From positions 1-16,078 of the forward strand of contig DGWH01000133.1 of assembly GCA_002395225.1 (NCBI GenBank): a stretch of DNA of 16,078 bases. Direction: 5' to 3'. Made by a program: the position numbers and the translations under genes. Source of the stretch: Christensenella sp. UBA4263. Lineage in GTDB: Bacteria; Bacillota; Clostridia; Christensenellales; Aristaeellaceae. The notes beneath the pieces were generated by a model, which searched no databases, was not told the DNA's origin, and saw only the letters and a program-made list of their open reading frames with translations. Shown here piece after piece: positions 7,852 through 14,511 of this stretch; the first letter of the stretch is position 1; every line of letters starts with the position of its first letter.

Positions 7852-9285
7852 TCAGAAATTGAAATACAGGAATACGCTGACGCCGGAAAGGGACAGGACG
7901 CTGTAAACGATCAGGATGACGGTTAAGGCAGCATTCCAGAGTGTCGGCCGGAATGACATGGTGTTTTCATAGTTATTTCGCAGCCCCAGACAGGCACCAA
8001 GCGACAGAATATACCATAACAGCATATAGATGGCATTGTACCCGGGATGGAATCCGCCCGGAAGAGCAAAAGCAGAGGTAATCTCGGTACGGATCGGCGA
8101 AAAATCCATCATGAACATGGACTTTACGATTGCCAGGGCATCCTGCAGAGCAGTGGCTCTGAAGAAGATCCAGGCAATCACGACAAAAGTGAACGTCATG
8201 ATCCATTGAAGGGCCGGATGAAGGGCATCGTATTGCTTGCGAAACAGGCGGTAGAGGACAGAGGCAATGCCGTGCATCAGTCCCCATAAAAGGAACAGCC
8301 ATCCGGCACCGTGCCATAAACCGCTGACAAGGAAAACGATGAGCAGATTGAGACAGGTCCTGGGCAGGCCTTTTCTGCTGCCGCCCAGAGGAAAGTAGAT
8401 ATAATTCGTCAGAAAACGGGAGAGCGTCATATGCCAGCGCTGCCAGAATTCCCGAATATTAAGGCTCTTATATGGAGAATTGAAATTCATGGGAATGCGG
8501 ATATTAAACATGAGGCCAATACCGGTGGCCATATCACAGTATCCCGAGAAGTCGAAATACAGCTGGAGGGTATAGCCAACAGCAACAAACCACGCCTCTG
8601 CGGTATTGAGAGAGTGTGCGGCGCCAAATCCGGCATTTACCGCAACGGCAAATGTATCGGCAACAATGACTTTTTTGAACAGTCCCCGGGCGAAAGCGAA
8701 CAGGCCGGGGGCAAAGGATTCGCTTCGAAAGTGACGGTTTTTCGGATCGGCAAACTGCGGAACGATTTCACTGTGAAGAACAATCGGACCGGCAATCAGC
8801 TGAGGGAAAAAAGTCACAAACAGGGAATAATCCAGAAAGTGATATTTGGGGACTTTGTGTGTATAGCTGTCAATGACATAGGAAAGCTGCTGAAAGGTAA
8901 AGAAAGAAATACCAAGGGGCAGAACCCAGTGGTTAAGCGGCAGATGCAGCGAGAAGGCGTGGTTCAGGTTTTCGGCAAAGAAATCGTGGTATTTAAACAA
9001 AAAAAGAACGCCAAGATTGCCTGTGATGCCGATCAGAAGCAGAGCGAGACGCAGTGCTTTTTTGTTGCTGTTCAGCATCTGCTGTGAGAGCAGATAATTG
9101 ATTACAATGCTTCCGGCGATGATGGGGACATAGCCCGGATGATTATATCCGTAAAAGACAAAGGAGGCCAGGACCAGAAAGATCTTATTGAACGAATTTT
9201 TCTCCGGAAGACGGCCGAGGAGAAAATAGATGATCAGAGTCAGAGGAAGAAAGGCCAGAATGAAGATATATGAATTGAACAGCAT
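7852..9285 (-). CDS. MBOAT-family membrane O-acyltransferase (AlgI/DltB/PatA-like)
   Basis: A 477-residue protein with about eleven hydrophobic segments, the usual size for bacterial MBOAT proteins. It carries the family signatures: PQLIAGPIVLH (161-171), YFDFSGYCDMATG (243-255), WQRWHMTLSRFL with H285, and SGLWHGAGW with the conserved H325. It should move an acyl group from a cytoplasmic donor (such as acetyl-CoA or an acyl carrier) across the membrane to the SGNH partner encoded next. An SD (AGAGGAG) lies eight bases before the ATG at 9285. The upstream transpeptidase ends 23 bases earlier, supporting one transcript. No acyl carrier or ligase (dltA/dltC) gene is nearby, so D-alanylation is less likely than O-acetylation; this last point is inference. 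Confidence 0.92.
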   Translation of the reverse strand: MLFNSYIFILAFLPLTLIIYFLLGRLPEKNSFNKIFLVLASFVFYGYNHPGYVPIIAGSIVINYLLSQQMLNSNKKALRLALLLIGITGNLGVLFLFKYHDFFAENLNHAFSLHLPLNHWVLPLGISFFTFQQLSYVIDSYTHKVPKYHFLDYSLFVTFFPQLIAGPIVLHSEIVPQFADPKNRHFRSESFAPGLFAFARGLFKKVIVADTFAVAVNAGFGAAHSLNTAEAWFVAVGYTLQLYFDFSGYCDMATGIGLMFNIRIPMNFNSPYKSLNIREFWQRWHMTLSRFLTNYIYFPLGGSRKGLPRTCLNLLIVFLVSGLWHGAGWLFLLWGLMHGIASVLYRLFRKQYDALHPALQWIMTFTFVVIAWIFFRATALQDALAIVKSMFMMDFSPIRTEITSAFALPGGFHPGYNAIYMLLWYILSLGACLGLRNNYENTMSFRPTLWNAALTVILIVYSVLSLSGVSVFLYFNF

Positions 9286-9308
9286 ACAGACAGCTCCTCT
9301 TAGAAACT

Positions 9309-10769
9309 TCAGCCGACAGTATCGGTGACCGGTGTATAAGCTGCCGGTTCAGGTGTTGGCGTTGGCTCAACGGTGGGATAAACAGGGAAAGGTGTATACG
9401 CCGGGGAGGCAGTGGCAGCTGGCGTGGGCGTTGAGAAGGCAAACAATGCAGACTGAGTCTGTTTGCCGGCAATACCGTCAACTTTGAGACCGGCGGCCTG
9501 CTGGAAAGCCTTTACGGCTTCAATTGTTCCGCCATAATATCCTCCGGAGACAGTGCCGTTATAGAAACCGAGCTCGCGAAGACGCATCTGCAGCATATAG
9601 ACATCCTGTCCGCTGGAACCTCTTTTCAGTGTCCTGAATTTGGAGGGCCAGTTTTCCGGACTGTAGACAGGGAGAGGAGTCGGGGCAGGGAGCGGCATTT
9701 CACGAAGCGTATCCTGATTCAGGGCGGGTTTCAGCGTCATGGTATACTCGGGATCGTAAACATTGCTCTCGTATACGGTGATAATGGTGCCGGCGGCACA
9801 GTTGTCATAGATCCATTTGGCGTCGGACACGGTCAGACGGACACAGCCATGTGACTGGCGGGTTCCCAGGTTAGTAAAGGATGAGACGGCAAGAGACTGT
9901 TCATCCGGTGCGGTGTACAGAACGGAATGGAAGGCATTGGCTTTATCGATCCGAGTGAGATACTGCGCATGGGAGTCCCATGTGGGAAAATATCCCCATC
10001 TGGCACGGGTCTTGGGCATAATGGTTGTTCCGAGAGGGGTTGGATTTTTTACCGTTCCGGTCGAGCAGATCATCTCACGAACAAGGACGGTATAATTTCC
10101 GGTTTCATCATAGGTATAGGCTCTGGTAATCTGATTTGTGACATCCACCATGAGCGTGTATTTGGGCGGCACAGGCGTTGGAGAGGGGAGAGGCGAGGCA
10201 TTTACCGGGACCGCCGCAGGGGAAAACAGTGCTTCCTGCGTCTGCTGACCGGCAATTCCATCAACGTGCAGCCCGTTCTGGGACTGGAATGCCCGGATGG
10301 CGTTTCGTGTAACTTTATAATAGCCTCCGGATACACGTGCATCGTAATACCCAAGTTCTTTCAGTCTGGACTGAAGAGCGCTGACCAGATCACCTGAATC
10401 TCCGTATTTCAAAACCCTCTTAAATTGAAAAGACTGGATATTGCTCTGGACAGGTGCGGAGGAGGACGGATATTCGGGGAAATCATTTTCGTCGTAAGGA
10501 ACAGGCGTGGGAACAGGGGGGAGCGGTGTGTCATATGAGGAGGGAATATTTGCCGCGGCTGATGACAGGTCGGCCGGACTGGTGAAATCGCTCAGCGAAT
10601 TAGAGGAAACGGATCCCAGATTGTTTCCATCTGCAGAAATGAAGTTTACCTCTCCGCTGTCATCAAGCAAAACCTTTCCGTTTTCATCCTCCCATAAAAC
10701 AGTTTCAGCAAAGGCAGAGAAAAAAATGAAAGATAATATGAAAAAAAAGAGGATTGAAATCCTTTTCAT
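9309..10769 (-). CDS. L,D-transpeptidase (YkuD) with two PG-binding domains
   Basis: A 486-residue exported wall enzyme that should form 3-3 (L,D) cross-links between peptidoglycan stems. A signal peptide MKRISILFFFILSFIFFSAFA, with likely cleavage after AFA, precedes an acidic region. A peptidoglycan_binding_1 module follows (about 118-181). The YkuD domain (about 204-334) carries H281 and the catalytic block S306-H307-G-C309-V-R311. A second binding module (about 379-443) and a Pro/Thr/Tyr-rich tail of about 40 residues complete the protein. Pro-rich spacers separate the modules. Both binding modules read VSGGYY where the family usually has a DG-x-FG turn, suggesting internal duplication. 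I start at the ATG at 10769 because the signal peptide begins there; AAGGAG lies 13 bases upstream, which is long. An in-frame start at 10829 would bury the signal peptide. It is the first gene of the four-gene operon. Confidence 0.92.
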   Translation of the reverse strand: MKRISILFFFILSFIFFSAFAETVLWEDENGKVLLDDSGEVNFISADGNNLGSVSSNSLSDFTSPADLSSAAANIPSSYDTPLPPVPTPVPYDENDFPEYPSSSAPVQSNIQSFQFKRVLKYGDSGDLVSALQSRLKELGYYDARVSGGYYKVTRNAIRAFQSQNGLHVDGIAGQQTQEALFSPAAVPVNASPLPSPTPVPPKYTLMVDVTNQITRAYTYDETGNYTVLVREMICSTGTVKNPTPLGTTIMPKTRARWGYFPTWDSHAQYLTRIDKANAFHSVLYTAPDEQSLAVSSFTNLGTRQSHGCVRLTVSDAKWIYDNCAAGTIITVYESNVYDPEYTMTLKPALNQDTLREMPLPAPTPLPVYSPENWPSKFRTLKRGSSGQDVYMLQMRLRELGFYNGTVSGGYYGGTIEAVKAFQQAAGLKVDGIAGKQTQSALFAFSTPTPAATASPAYTPFPVYPTVEPTPTPEPAAYTPVTDTVG

Positions 10770-10782
10770 GAATGGTGTTGAT

Positions 10783-10788
10783 CTCCTT
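10783..10788 (-). promoter_or_regulatory. SD of the L,D-transpeptidase, unusually far from ATG
   Basis: AAGGAG on the - strand lies 13 bases before the ATG at 10769. No nearer SD and no standard start codon lies between them. The long spacing may lower translation of the operon's first gene. Confidence 0.5.
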
Positions 10789-10811
10789 ACAGTGTAAATC
10801 AGACGGACCAT

Positions 10812-10840
10812 ATGATAACACATTGACACATGAATCGCAA
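10812..10840 (-). promoter_or_regulatory. Sigma-A-type promoter of the wall-enzyme operon
   Basis: On the - strand, -35 TTGCGA (10835-10840), a 17-base spacer and -10 TATCAT (10812-10817) with an extended TGt just before it. Transcription should start near 10805, giving a leader of about 36 bases before the ATG at 10769. Confidence 0.65.
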
Positions 10841-10886
10841 GAAAACGAATGCCTTGGGCCGGGCTGTCTGAGCCGTTATTGTACGG

Positions 10887-10915
10887 TTGACAGAAGGGGG
10901 GCGTTCACGTATCAT
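10887..10915 (+). promoter_or_regulatory. Sigma-A-type promoter of the S12 hydrolase gene
   Basis: -35 TTGACA (10887-10892) matches consensus, the spacer is 17 bases, and -10 is TATCAT (10910-10915). It points away from the operon promoter; the two -35 boxes are 46 bases apart, so a regulator bound between them could affect both. Confidence 0.75.
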
Positions 10916-10989
10916 GCAGGCAGAGATGAAAAATGAAAGAGTCGTTCCGGTGACGTTTCTGCTGCATGTCAGTGCGGGATGATTCAAAC

Positions 10990-10994
10990 GGAGG
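10990..10994 (+). promoter_or_regulatory. RBS that selects a GTG start for the S12 hydrolase
   Basis: GGAGG lies five bases before the GTG at 11000. The upstream in-frame ATG at 10979 has no SD, and the site would fall inside that longer reading frame. Confidence 0.7.
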
Positions 10995-10999
10995 AGACT

Positions 11000-12181
11000 G
11001 TGAGAAACCTGTCAGCGAGCGAACGACGGATTCTGCAGAAAAAAGCAGCCGCTTTTTTGAAAGCGATTCCGCCTGTTGAAAAAGATGAGTCAGGGTACCT
11101 GAGTGAGAAAGGGACGATGCAGGTACAAAAGTGCTTTGAGAACATTCTCAGGGCGCATCGGGCAGTCGGCGGATGTATGACACTGGTGTATCCGGATGGG
11201 ACAGAGAAGATTTTCTGTCATGGATATGCCAGGAAAAAGACGGGGGAGACAGTGGATTCATCTACCTGCTTCCGGGTGGCTTCGGTTACAAAACTGATCT
11301 CGACATATGGGGTGATGTCCCTGGTTGAAAGCGGAGCGCTGAACCTGGATGAGGATATCAGCCGTGTTCTGGGATTCTCTGTTCGAAATCCCCTTTTCCC
11401 TGACCGGGCAATTACCCTTCGAATGCTGCTGACACATACCGCGGGAATCAGGAACGCGGAATTACAGATTCCGGGGAAAGAGTCCCCTGAGGCCCGATTC
11501 AGTGATCCGGAGATATGGCTTGAATCTGCGCCGGGGGAAAAGTTCCTCTATACCAATCTTGGGGCCGGACTGACAGGGGCGATTGCCGAAAAGGCTTCCG
11601 GCCTTCTTTTTGAGGACCTGATGCAGGAGAGGATCTTTCGTCCGCTGGGAATATGTGCAGGATATGGTGCAGCCAGTATTCCGGCAAACCGGGTAATTGC
11701 AGATGGCTACTCTGTCAAAGCCCTGTTTCCGCCCCGGCTCAGGTATGATGCGGAATATCAGAGGAGACAGCGGGCTGAAGAAAGACCAGGGGAAAGCTAT
11801 GTGACAACGGTGGGGCGACTGATTACAGATGCCCATGGTCTGGGAACTATGGCACGCCTGCTGGCTTCGAAAAAGGATACAAAGGTGCTGAAAAAAAGCT
11901 CTCTTGATGAAATGAGAACAGTGCAGGAGAATGTTGGCGGCGTCCGGTCGGCGGGACGCGGACTGAATGTTGCTTTTCTTAAAGAGGTCATCCCCGGAGC
12001 GGACCTGATTGGGCATCAGGGAGTGGCATATGGCATGTGTTCGGAACTGTTTGTCGATATCGCGTCGGGAGCAGGCGTGGGAATCATGACCAATGGCGTT
12101 CGGCTGAACAAAATGGCTTTGCAGCCGGCAGGCGCGGAGCTGCTGCTGCTGGGAATGCGCGCAGTCCGGGAAAAATTTTGA
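11000..12181 (+). CDS. Beta-lactamase-fold serine hydrolase (S12 family), no signal peptide
   Basis: A 393-residue protein of the class C beta-lactamase/esterase fold. Numbered from the GTG, the nucleophile motif S95-V-T-K98 is preceded by CFRVA. The second motif is Y184-T-N186, and the third motif, in place of KTG, is H339-Q-G341. The sequence GVMSLVESGALNLDEDI and the LLTHTAGI block are typical of the family. There is no signal peptide or membrane segment, so it should act in the cytoplasm. That argues against a true beta-lactamase and for an esterase, amidase or peptide hydrolase; the substrate is unknown. The GTG start is chosen for its SD at 10990-10994; the ATG at 10979 would add seven residues. 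The gene has its own promoter and is divergent from the wall-enzyme operon. Confidence 0.85.
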   Translation: MRNLSASERRILQKKAAAFLKAIPPVEKDESGYLSEKGTMQVQKCFENILRAHRAVGGCMTLVYPDGTEKIFCHGYARKKTGETVDSSTCFRVASVTKLISTYGVMSLVESGALNLDEDISRVLGFSVRNPLFPDRAITLRMLLTHTAGIRNAELQIPGKESPEARFSDPEIWLESAPGEKFLYTNLGAGLTGAIAEKASGLLFEDLMQERIFRPLGICAGYGAASIPANRVIADGYSVKALFPPRLRYDAEYQRRQRAEERPGESYVTTVGRLITDAHGLGTMARLLASKKDTKVLKKSSLDEMRTVQENVGGVRSAGRGLNVAFLKEVIPGADLIGHQGVAYGMCSELFVDIASGAGVGIMTNGVRLNKMALQPAGAELLLLGMRAVREKF

Positions 12182-12256
12182 CCGAACGAGAATGCGGCTT
12201 TTACAAATATTTTACGCAAATAATAGTGAAACAGATGAGGAAAAGACAAAAATACT

Positions 12257-12298
12257 AACAGGTCTGTGTGCGGTATGGCAGGGTATGTTCCTGTTTTT
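12257..12298 (+). terminator. Possible weak terminator after the S12 hydrolase gene
   Basis: AACAGG (12257-12262) can pair with CCTGTT (12290-12295), which runs into TTTG; a shorter CAGG/CCTG hairpin with the same T-run is also possible. The stem is weak and the loop long, so the call is tentative. It is correctly placed before the next promoter. Confidence 0.3.
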
Positions 12299-12323
12299 GT
12301 GAAAATATTGGATAAATTGCAGA

Positions 12324-12352
12324 TTGACAGAGGTTGTGGAGTCATGTATGAT
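12324..12352 (+). promoter_or_regulatory. Strong sigma-A-type promoter of the ROK kinase
   Basis: -35 TTGACA (12324-12329), a 17-base spacer and -10 TATGAT (12347-12352). Transcription should begin near 12359, leaving a leader of about 155 bases before the ATG at 12515. Confidence 0.8.
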
Positions 12353-12358
12353 GTGCAC

Positions 12359-12514
12359 GCTTATGCTATATGATGCTGGGAAATAACACCATGTATTTCT
12401 CCGGACCCTGAGAAGCAGGGACTGTATGTTTTGCGAGCCAGGTGTAATTGCAAATAGGTGTTGTCAGGCATCATTCAAAAAGCAGAATAAAGAAAGGCCT
12501 GGAGGAAATACACC
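12359..12514 (+). promoter_or_regulatory. Structured 5' leader RNA of the ROK kinase, candidate regulator
   Basis: The leader can fold by eye into a closing stem ATGATGC (12370-12376) with GCATCAT (12468-12474). A second stem pairs AACACC and TATTT (12385-12398, three-base bulge) with AAATAGGTGTT (12452-12462). Inside is a hairpin CGGACCCTG/CAGGGACTG with loop AGAAG (12402-12424). GGTGT occurs at 12441-12445 and 12457-12461, and ACACC at 12386-12390 and 12510-12514, the latter touching the kinase start codon, so alternative pairings exist. I do not recognise a known riboswitch class. No intrinsic terminator is seen, so any control would more likely act on translation. Confidence 0.4.
12391..12411 (+). 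other. Six-codon mini-ORF in the ROK kinase leader
   Basis: ATG at 12391 opens MYFSGP followed by TGA (12409-12411). The bases before and over its start, GGAAATAACACCATGT (12379-12394), match the kinase's own initiation region GGAAATACACCATGT (12504-12518) except for one extra A. The SD part is weaker here (GGGA versus GGAGG). It could be a leader peptide or only a decoy of the real start. Confidence 0.3.
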
Positions 12515-13411
12515 ATGTTAATAGGAGCATTGGAAGCGGGCGGAACAAAGATGGTCTGCTCGATAGGGACACCTCAGGGAAATGTCCTTCAACGGGCAAG
12601 CTTTCATACGCTGACGCCTGATGAGACTATCCCACAGATTGTGGATTTTTTTGACAAGTTTGATATCAGTGCACTGGGAGTCGGTTCGTTTGGCCCGCTT
12701 GATCTGAATCATCGTTCAGCCACCTACGGCTATATCACGGCATCTCCGAAAAAGGCCTGGAGTAATTTTCCGATACTTACTAGACTTCGTGAGGAACTGC
12801 ATGTGCCCGTAGCAATTGATACGGATGTTAATGCTGCTGCAATTGCCGAGCATGTGATGGGAGCCGGAAAGGGTTACCGCAGTCTGGTTTATGTAACAGT
12901 TGGAACCGGAGTAGGCGGCGGGATTATCATGAACGGCGATATCGTTCATGGCCTGATTCATCCGGAGGTTGGACATATGATTCTGACCCCGAATGAAATG
13001 GATACAATGCCGGACGGGATGTGTCCGTTCCACCGTCACTGCCTGGAAGGACTGGCGAGCGGTCCGGCAATTGAAAAGCGCTGGGGTCTGTCTCCGCGCC
13101 TGATGATGGAGGATCATCCTGCCTGGGATCTTGAGGCCAAGTATCTTGCTCAGATGTGCGTCAACCTGATTCTCATTCTGTCACCGGAAGTGATTGTGCT
13201 GGGCGGCGGAGTGATGCAGCAGGAGCATCTGTTCCCCAGAATTCGCAAGTATACCCACGAGATGCTGGGGGGATATGTAGTCTCGGAGAAACTGGACATG
13301 GAACAGCTGGATCAGTATATTGTGCCGCCGACACTGGGAAACAATTCCGGTGTGACCGGCGCCCTTCTGATGGGTGCCAGACTGCTGTACAGTCAGCGGA
13401 GAAAAGCATAA
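12515..13411 (+). CDS. ROK-family fructokinase (YdhR/GmuE/ScrK-like)
   Basis: A 298-residue cytoplasmic sugar kinase that should phosphorylate fructose, or a related hexose, with ATP. The N-terminal phosphate loop is G4-A-L-E-A-G-G-T-K12. GSFGP (57-61) and the catalytic D104 in DTDVNAAA follow, then the second nucleotide motif VTVGTGVGGG (127-136). The zinc-site pattern H154, C170, H173, C176 lies within HPEVGH and CPFHRHCLEGLASGP and is characteristic of the Bacillus YdhR/GmuE-type fructokinases; ILGGGVMQQ and YIVPPTLG also match that group from memory. Length is normal. GGAGG lies nine bases before the ATG. It is a single-gene unit: own promoter, long leader, and a hairpin overlapping the stop codon. 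No sugar transporter or hydrolase is next to it, so the physiological sugar source is unknown. Confidence 0.92.
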   Translation: MLIGALEAGGTKMVCSIGTPQGNVLQRASFHTLTPDETIPQIVDFFDKFDISALGVGSFGPLDLNHRSATYGYITASPKKAWSNFPILTRLREELHVPVAIDTDVNAAAIAEHVMGAGKGYRSLVYVTVGTGVGGGIIMNGDIVHGLIHPEVGHMILTPNEMDTMPDGMCPFHRHCLEGLASGPAIEKRWGLSPRLMMEDHPAWDLEAKYLAQMCVNLILILSPEVIVLGGGVMQQEHLFPRIRKYTHEMLGGYVVSEKLDMEQLDQYIVPPTLGNNSGVTGALLMGARLLYSQRRKA

Positions 13412-13451
13412 ACAAACGCACCATTGTCATTGGCAATGGTGCGTTGTTTAT
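13408..13451. terminator. Bidirectional terminator between the ROK kinase and yhaM
   Basis: A long inverted repeat pairs ATAAACAAACGCACCATTG with CAATGGTGCGTTGTTTAT (18 bp with one bulged A, seven-base loop). Its outer arms give T-rich tails on both strands. It covers the kinase stop codon and lies 35 bases beyond the yhaM stop, fitting termination of both convergent genes. Confidence 0.8.
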
Positions 13452-13485
13452 CTCGATAAGACAAACAGTTCTGCCGGAGAGCAGA

Positions 13486-14454
13486 TCAGGTTTGTGAATT
13501 GAAATAGGGCATCCGGTAGATCTGACGATCATCAAGCGACCAGATTTTCTCGCTGAAACTGCCGGGTGATGTATATGCGATTGCTGCTTCCATTTGATTC
13601 ATACGTGCATCCAGTGTGTCGATGAGGTGAAGAAACTCAGCTTCGGCCAGCATAGGGGGCTTCGGACTCCCATACTCAGGAATGCCGTGATGAGACAGGA
13701 CCATATGCTGCAGGAGCAGGATTTTCTGAGGATGAATGCCCAGTTTTTTTCCTTCTTCTTCGATGATGATAACACCCCGTACAATGTGACCCAGCAGCTT
13801 TCCTTCCAGGGTATAGTCAGAAACAACCCCCAGTTCATTCGCATCCATCTCTTCCGTTTTTCCAAGATCATGAACGATGATCCCGGCAATCAGGAGACTG
13901 GCGTTGAGCTGAGGATAGATGGGGAGGAGGGCTTTTGCGGCACGCAGCATGGTAACGGTATGATGCAACAGTCCGGAACGTTCGGCATGATGAACTTGTT
14001 TGGCAGCCGGAAAAGTAAGAAGTCTGTCGCCGCAGCGCTCAAGAAGCGCACAGGTCAACAGGGAATAATCTGAATCTGGTATTTCCTCGGCGGCTGCGGT
14101 AATTTCTGCCCGCATGGCTGCGGGATCTTCAGGGGCTGAGGGAATCAGGGAATTCCAGTCGATATGATCCGTTGCCTTTACAGGTTCCACCTTTTCAAGG
14201 CGAAGCTGCATGTGTCCTTTATATTCATTTCCAGATGCCCGAATATGAATGACACTGCCGACGGAAGGAGGAGCGACTGAGGCATCCCACTTTATTGCTT
14301 TCATTGTGCCGGTTCGGTCAGACACACTCATGTCCAGGTACACTTTCCCGGCTGGAGAATCCCGGAATTCTGCACTTCTGACAAGAACAAATCCGTCAAA
14401 AGGCATGCCGTCGGTCAGGTCGGCCAGAAAAAGGGTATTGTTGTGTTCGCTCAT
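13486..14454 (-). CDS. yhaM: 3'-5' exoribonuclease YhaM (OB-fold plus HD domain)
   Basis: A 322-residue cytoplasmic nuclease, close to the usual 310-320. The N-terminal OB-fold nucleic-acid-binding domain occupies about residues 10-95 (GFVLV, KVYLDMSVSDRTG, QLRLEKV). The HD phosphohydrolase domain follows, with G161-L-L-H-H165, the H195-D196-L-G-K pair, H223, the H255-H256 pair after LLQHMVLS, and D279 in HLIDTLDARMNQ. The set is complete for a metal-dependent YhaM/Cbf1. Enzymes of this group trim RNA, and sometimes DNA, from the 3' end. I start at the ATG at 14454 because GAGG (14462-14465) lies seven bases upstream; an in-frame ATG at 14469 adds only five residues. It has its own promoter and is convergent with the ROK kinase. 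Confidence 0.95.
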   Translation of the reverse strand: MSEHNNTLFLADLTDGMPFDGFVLVRSAEFRDSPAGKVYLDMSVSDRTGTMKAIKWDASVAPPSVGSVIHIRASGNEYKGHMQLRLEKVEPVKATDHIDWNSLIPSAPEDPAAMRAEITAAAEEIPDSDYSLLTCALLERCGDRLLTFPAAKQVHHAERSGLLHHTVTMLRAAKALLPIYPQLNASLLIAGIIVHDLGKTEEMDANELGVVSDYTLEGKLLGHIVRGVIIIEEEGKKLGIHPQKILLLQHMVLSHHGIPEYGSPKPPMLAEAEFLHLIDTLDARMNQMEAAIAYTSPGSFSEKIWSLDDRQIYRMPYFNSQT

Positions 14455-14461
14455 TATATAA

Positions 14462-14465
14462 CCTC
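14462..14465 (-). promoter_or_regulatory. RBS that selects the yhaM start
   Basis: GAGG on the - strand lies seven bases before the ATG at 14454 and inside the longer frame that starts at 14469. It therefore supports the shorter protein beginning MSEHNN. Confidence 0.65.
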
Positions 14466-14482
14466 GCAATTGTTATGCTCCT

Positions 14483-14511
14483 ATTATGGGCGTTTTTCCT
14501 GTAAAATTCAA
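14483..14511 (-). promoter_or_regulatory. Promoter of yhaM
   Basis: On the - strand, -35 TTGAAT (14506-14511), a 17-base spacer and -10 CATAAT (14483-14488). The start of transcription would be near 14476, about 22 bases before the ATG at 14454. Confidence 0.6.

Noticed and set aside
8431..9087. A 218-codon open frame on the + strand opposite the MBOAT gene
   Set aside because: It lies wholly antisense to a clear MBOAT gene with all motifs, has no SD, and its protein is polar and motif-free.
10859..10876. GGCT/AGCC inverted repeat between the divergent promoters as an operator
   Set aside because: Four-base arms are expected by chance; no second copy is seen.
10926..10982. An 18-codon frame just upstream of the S12 gene, possible leader peptide
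   Set aside because: Weak SD only, no repeated control codons and no attenuator hairpin after it.
11462..12016. A 184-codon open frame on the - strand inside the S12 hydrolase gene
   Set aside because: Antisense shadow of a well-supported gene; no SD and no recognisable domain.
12359..12500. 6S RNA or small SRP RNA in the kinase leader (CCGGACC and GAAGCAG resemble SRP words)
   Set aside because: The conserved SRP block GGTCAGGTCCGGAAGGAAGCAG is not present, and the fold seen is branched rather than the long bubble-containing rod of 6S RNA. No terminator separates it from the kinase. A covariance-model search would settle it.
13594..14073. A 159-codon open frame on the + strand within yhaM
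   Set aside because: Antisense to the conserved HD domain; the yhaM reading is certain.
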